A stretch of DNA of 64,000 nt from Luscinia megarhynchos (lineage: Eukaryota > Chordata > Aves > Passeriformes > Turdidae): the NCBI GenBank assembly GCA_034336665.1, contig JAPFBE010000002.1, positions 13,246,906 through 13,310,905 of the forward strand. Reading direction: 5' to 3'. Made by a program: the position numbers and the translations under genes. The notes beneath the pieces are model-generated. The model did no database searches and was not told the origin of the DNA. It saw nothing but the letters and a program-made list of their open reading frames with translations. Of the stretch, positions 59,901-64,000 are shown one piece after another. How positions within the stretch are numbered: position 1 is the stretch's first letter; every line of letters starts with the position of its first letter.

Positions 59901-62900
59901 TTGAGTGGCTAAGAGGGATGATGCTTACTGGGCTGAAGGTGTGACAAAGAATAATCCTGCTTTTCCTGCATTTTGCTGGTCAGCACAGTGTTAAAGGTAT
60001 TGCTGGGTAGATGGGACTGAGAGTAGATCAGTATTTAGCATAAGCCCCTAGCAGGTTGTGGAGAAGGTCTTTGAGGCAGCAAGGGATGGTTTGTAAGTGT
60101 GGGCTTATGTGTGAGGATGACTGAAACCAGTGAGGAGGATGCCAGGTGCTAATGGAGGGAGAATAAGTGTTCCTCCATCTATAGTGTTTGACTGAGGCTC
60201 TCCTTTCCATCACCTTAGGGGAATGTTTTGTGTTTTAAAGGCCAGCAGGGATATCTGTTGGAGGTACATGACCTGATCCAAGTTTTCCAGAGCAGGTGAC
60301 TAGACAAAGATGTGCATTCAGCTTCTTGAGGCGTGGGAGACACCCTTTAGCAGCCATAATTTAGAACATGGGGAAACATATTTACACAGAAGTGATGTCT
60401 CAATTCCACCACTGTGGGAAAAAAATAAATACTCATTGCCCTGGCTGCTGTGGTGTGCAGCCAAGGCTTGGCAGGAACTGTGGTTCAGTCTCCTCTGAAT
60501 TGCCAGGTCTCTAAGCAAACTCTATGTTATTGAAACAGAAGGATCTGTTTTCCACTGGGATTTAAAGCAATTTGTGCTGAACGCAGGGAGTTTTCAAACT
60601 ACCAGATTATAAAATTGTCTTTGTTAGACCAGGAAGGAAGGGGATCCTAGGGCATAGAGATTTTGAGTCAGTGGTCTGGGTTTGCTCACCATGTGAGTAG
60701 AGGCAAGATCTGCAAGTGGTTTCAATAACCAGGCATCAGTGTTTGTCAAGGTAGAGACAGAGATGCCAGCAGACTCCCCTGCAGCTCTCACCATGTGAGC
60801 AGAGAGCACTTGTACTTTTGTGTGTTCCCCTTATTACTCTGATGCCTGATTCCAGCCCCAAGTACCAAAAATCTGGAGCAACAGGTTTTTTGCCTTAGAG
60901 GGAGAAGGGCAAGGAGATGGGCTTGCAAGAGGCTTATAAGGTTACGTCACACTAGACAACTAATATTTGCCTTTGTTTCCTGAACAGTGTATACCAACTT
61001 AGGATAGGTTTCTCTAGAAGTGGCCATAGGATGCATTTGGGAAGCCAGACTATATTGAAACTAAAAATGCTTTATGGCAAATAAACTTAGAAAAATATTA
61101 ATTTTATTTCTTTTTTAAAAAAGAAGGCAGCTTGGAAATTGTGTCTGGTTCTGAACCAGAGCTTAAGCCTTTTAAAGGGCAGATGTGGAGTTAAAAAGGA
61201 TTGGTCTATGTAAAGGATATTCCATATCTAGCCTTGGATTTGAGGCTGATTTCTATGAAAAGAACCATCTTTAATGTAAAGCTGAAAGGATATTATAAAA
61301 GATGAAGCAACTGGAAATAAAAGAAGACTGGCCAAATTTTTTTATTTACATGGTCCATGTGAATCTGTCCCTTGAACTGTAGTTACTGATCTATTTTTAT
61401 TTTCTTTGCTTCCCAGAGACAAAAGTAATAGCTCTATGCCAAAAAGGCCAGTTTTCCCATCACTTACCAAAACCAACATAAGCTCCTCAATGGCCAATGT
61501 CACAGAAGTTGCATGTGTAAAATTTTAGAGGGTTTTTTGTAAGCATTGATGTTGTAGGCAGAAAGGGGCCAACTAAACCCCAGGCCCTAGATAAGTTTGG
61601 ATCATTATCTCCACTTGCTATCACGTTGTTGTGATCTAGGTTCCTCTCTGCTTGATGCCTTTCCAAGATTCCCCTGTATTCATTTTATCCTTGACAGGCT
61701 AGTGAACATCTACAGGCACTGTATGAAAAGGTTTGCAAAGGCAACAGCTGAACATAATCTTCAGACAAATGCAACGTACCACGGCCACAAAAATGGTCTC
61801 TCTCATGAGCAGAAAAGTGAGGCCTATAGCTCTGAAAAGATTTTGATTTAGATTTCTCCCTAGAGTGTAGTGAAGATCAAGTTATCACAGCTGTGATCCT
61901 GTAACATGGTGAGCTGGGTTGTGGAAACTCTCAGGTATATACCTACATGTATATTTGGCTACTCAGAGGATTTTGAGACTTATGTTGGGAATGCCTTGAT
62001 GGGTGGTGTGCTGCCAGGCCTTCATGACTTGAGCCTTCCCCAGCTGAGCTAAAAGAGAAGAAATGAGCTGCATATTCCACCCCTGATGCAGTGTAAGCAT
62101 ACAAACATATGTATCTCTCTCTGCAGAGCCACATTCAGATGCACATGTTGGTTCCTCAGTGCCAGATCCTGCTATGAACTCTAGCTCTGCGTGCTGTTAG
62201 AAACGGCAGAAGGAGACAGATAGCTGGATCTCCACACGTGCACAGGGTTTTATCTTTTTTTTTTTTTGACCTGCAGCATATTATGGTGTTTGCTTAATCC
62301 ACAGAAAACTCACGTACCCATACATGATGTAACAGGTATTTTCCTCACAGCATGCAAACCATGGTTTTGAGCTCGGCTGTATTTGTTCCCAGATCCTCAT
62401 AATTTCTGCTGCATAGATAGGCAGGTATGCTTGGTATTTTTGTTCTCTTTTTTTATTTTTTTCCTTCTTTTTCTTTTTAAAAATCCCCTAGAAAACACAT
62501 AAATAATTCAGAGCACATGCTTTATGTCAATTTCATTTATTTCAATTATTTTATCTCTATAAAGGGGGCAGAGGCAAACCCCATTCAAACAAGCAAGGGG
62601 AGGAAGATGCATTGCAAAATGATGGCTGGGGTTATGCACAGATATATTTTTGACTGGAAAGCCCTGCTCAGAAATGTGATACCTGCATTTTAATGCTTGG
62701 GCACTGTGAGTTGCTGAGTGCACATAAAGAAAGTTGAGAGCCCTCTGACTGCATCTGTGCAGTCACTATTTGTTCGTGACTTTGGGTCAGGATGGGCTTC
62801 CAGATGTTCAGAAATCCCACGCAAGTATGCTGTAACAAGAGACTCCATTGGAGGGTGCTAAATTTCTTGGCGTTCCCTAGGAATTCAGCCCCTTATAAAA

Positions 62901-64000
62901 TACAAAGTTTGGGTCACTTTTCCTAAGGGGAAGCCAAGTCCAAACTCCCTGAAGTCAGATGGAAGTGCTCTGTTGAATTGAAAAAGGGGTTGGGTTGGAC
63001 CCATAAGATCTCATCTTCCATGCAGATGTGACCATTTCATTTGCTTTTCCATCTCATAGATTCCTGAATAATCAGCTGCTGAGAGAATTCCTGAAAGTTA
63101 CTTTGTTTTTCAGCACATCTTACACATTCCCTATAGTTCATGTCAGACCCCCAGTCTCTTTATGTGGGGATGTTCCCTCATGCCCCACTGACTGTGCTTC
63201 AGCATTGCTGGGAGAGCCTGTTCCTAGCCCTTTGTAGCTTCCTGGCTTATTCCAGTAACTTCATGAGCTATATAATTTTGTATATCTTCCGACACAGTAG
63301 ACTTAAACTCATTTCTCTTTTACCATGGTGATAATAAATGTCACCACTACTTGTCTACCACTCAAGTCCTGATATGCACTGCAAAGCTAAAGACAGCAAA
63401 ACAAACTAGGTAATACCCTAGGCTGTCATGTCCACAGCATAGAACACAGCAGGGCAATTCCATCTTTCAAAAGACCCATTGCTGGGGATTATTTATCAGC
63501 CCTTTTTCAAAAACCTGTTTGAAGGACAAGTCAGCAGTGTTGTGAATATCCTGTCCCAGTATCTCATTTCACTGCAGTTAGAAGATTCCCCTTATGTCCA
63601 ACACAGCTGTCTTTGATGTTTGTTCTCTCCTCAGTGACCACAGAAACAATCTTTTATATACCAGATAGATGGGGGACCCTCTAACATAGATGCTTCTGCT
63701 GTAGTTATGTGGAACCAGAATTCTTGGGGCCTTTCTCTGTTGTGTATTTTACATCTGTCCTCAGAGAGGTCAGTTAATCTCCGTATTTTGATACCCCAAA
63801 AGGGTGCTGTGAGGGTATATTCATTGGTGTTTCCTGGGGCATTCAGATACTGCACTGACAGAAGCTGCATGGGTGAACAGAGAGAGAGAGCAGGCACATG
63901 TATATTAATTTGGTAAAGGACTGATATTTAACTCAGCAATGCTCCCAAACAGATGTCAAAGACTGTATTATCTGCATGCCTCTTATCTCTGGAATTTTGT
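56952..64000. other. Unique noncoding sequence
   Basis: About 7 kb holds no recognised gene or mobile element. Frames reach 123 codons (58,691-59,062, plus) and 108 codons (59,044-59,370, plus) with no domain. Pyrimidine-rich sequence lies at about 57,880-58,030, a CA-rich patch at about 58,545-58,592 and a T run at about 62,255-62,268. Three TCF/LEF-like words cluster at 58,075-58,107. A near-identical 18-bp word recurs at 60,685-60,702 and 60,787-60,804. Confidence 0.48.

Noticed and set aside
62985..63015. CR1-like GGGTTGGGTTGGAC
   Set aside because: The following bases do not continue into the CR1 terminal sequence and no tail is present.

Overview
This window reads as vertebrate nuclear DNA, most likely from a bird and probably a songbird (Passeriformes). 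The bird call rests on several CR1 LINE fragments with the avian 3' end and octamer tail. The songbird call rests on a solo endogenous-retrovirus LTR that resembles the zebra-finch TguLTR5 type; this is recognition by eye, not a database result. The DNA is AT-rich and poor in CpG, and reading frames are short and randomly scattered. I see no bacterial-type gene, operon, tRNA, rRNA or CRISPR array, and no exon of a protein family I recognise. The whole 64 kb is best described as intergenic or large-intron sequence.

Layout. Positions 1-14,842 are mostly unique AT-rich sequence with simple A/C and T/G low-complexity blocks (about 3.8 and 6.95 kb). Two CR1 pieces follow on the minus strand: a short 3' end at 14.84-14.95 kb and a 0.9-kb copy at 18.17-19.08 kb that still shows frameshifted remains of the reverse-transcriptase C-terminus. 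A probable older CR1-like remnant lies at 21.37-21.51 kb. A tight inverted repeat at 25.0 kb has the core of a CTCF site in both arms. At 29.2-29.5 kb there is a small CpG cluster with a POU octamer. At 32.0-32.4 kb several bZIP and E-box motifs, a hairpin and a 19-bp tandem duplication sit together. A plus-strand CR1 3' end is at 34.06-34.57 kb and another minus-strand CR1 end at 39.03-39.2 kb. From 39.2 to 53.8 kb the sequence is unique, with an AT palindromic tract at 45.25 kb and two possible noncoding exons (44.27-44.43 and about 49.64-49.85 kb). A solo LTR occupies 53,777-54,490, followed closely by a guanine-run block.

The most unusual structure is a GC-rich minisatellite at 56,000-56,951. 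It has about 22 copies of a 44-bp unit, and the order of unit variants shows an 11-unit (487-bp) block that has itself been duplicated. After it, 57-64 kb is again unique sequence with short pyrimidine-rich tracts.

No set of genes works together here, and I found no convincing undescribed system. The leads worth checking are the higher-order minisatellite, the paired CTCF-like hairpin and the motif-dense element near 32 kb. All remain unproven without alignment, expression or chromatin data.
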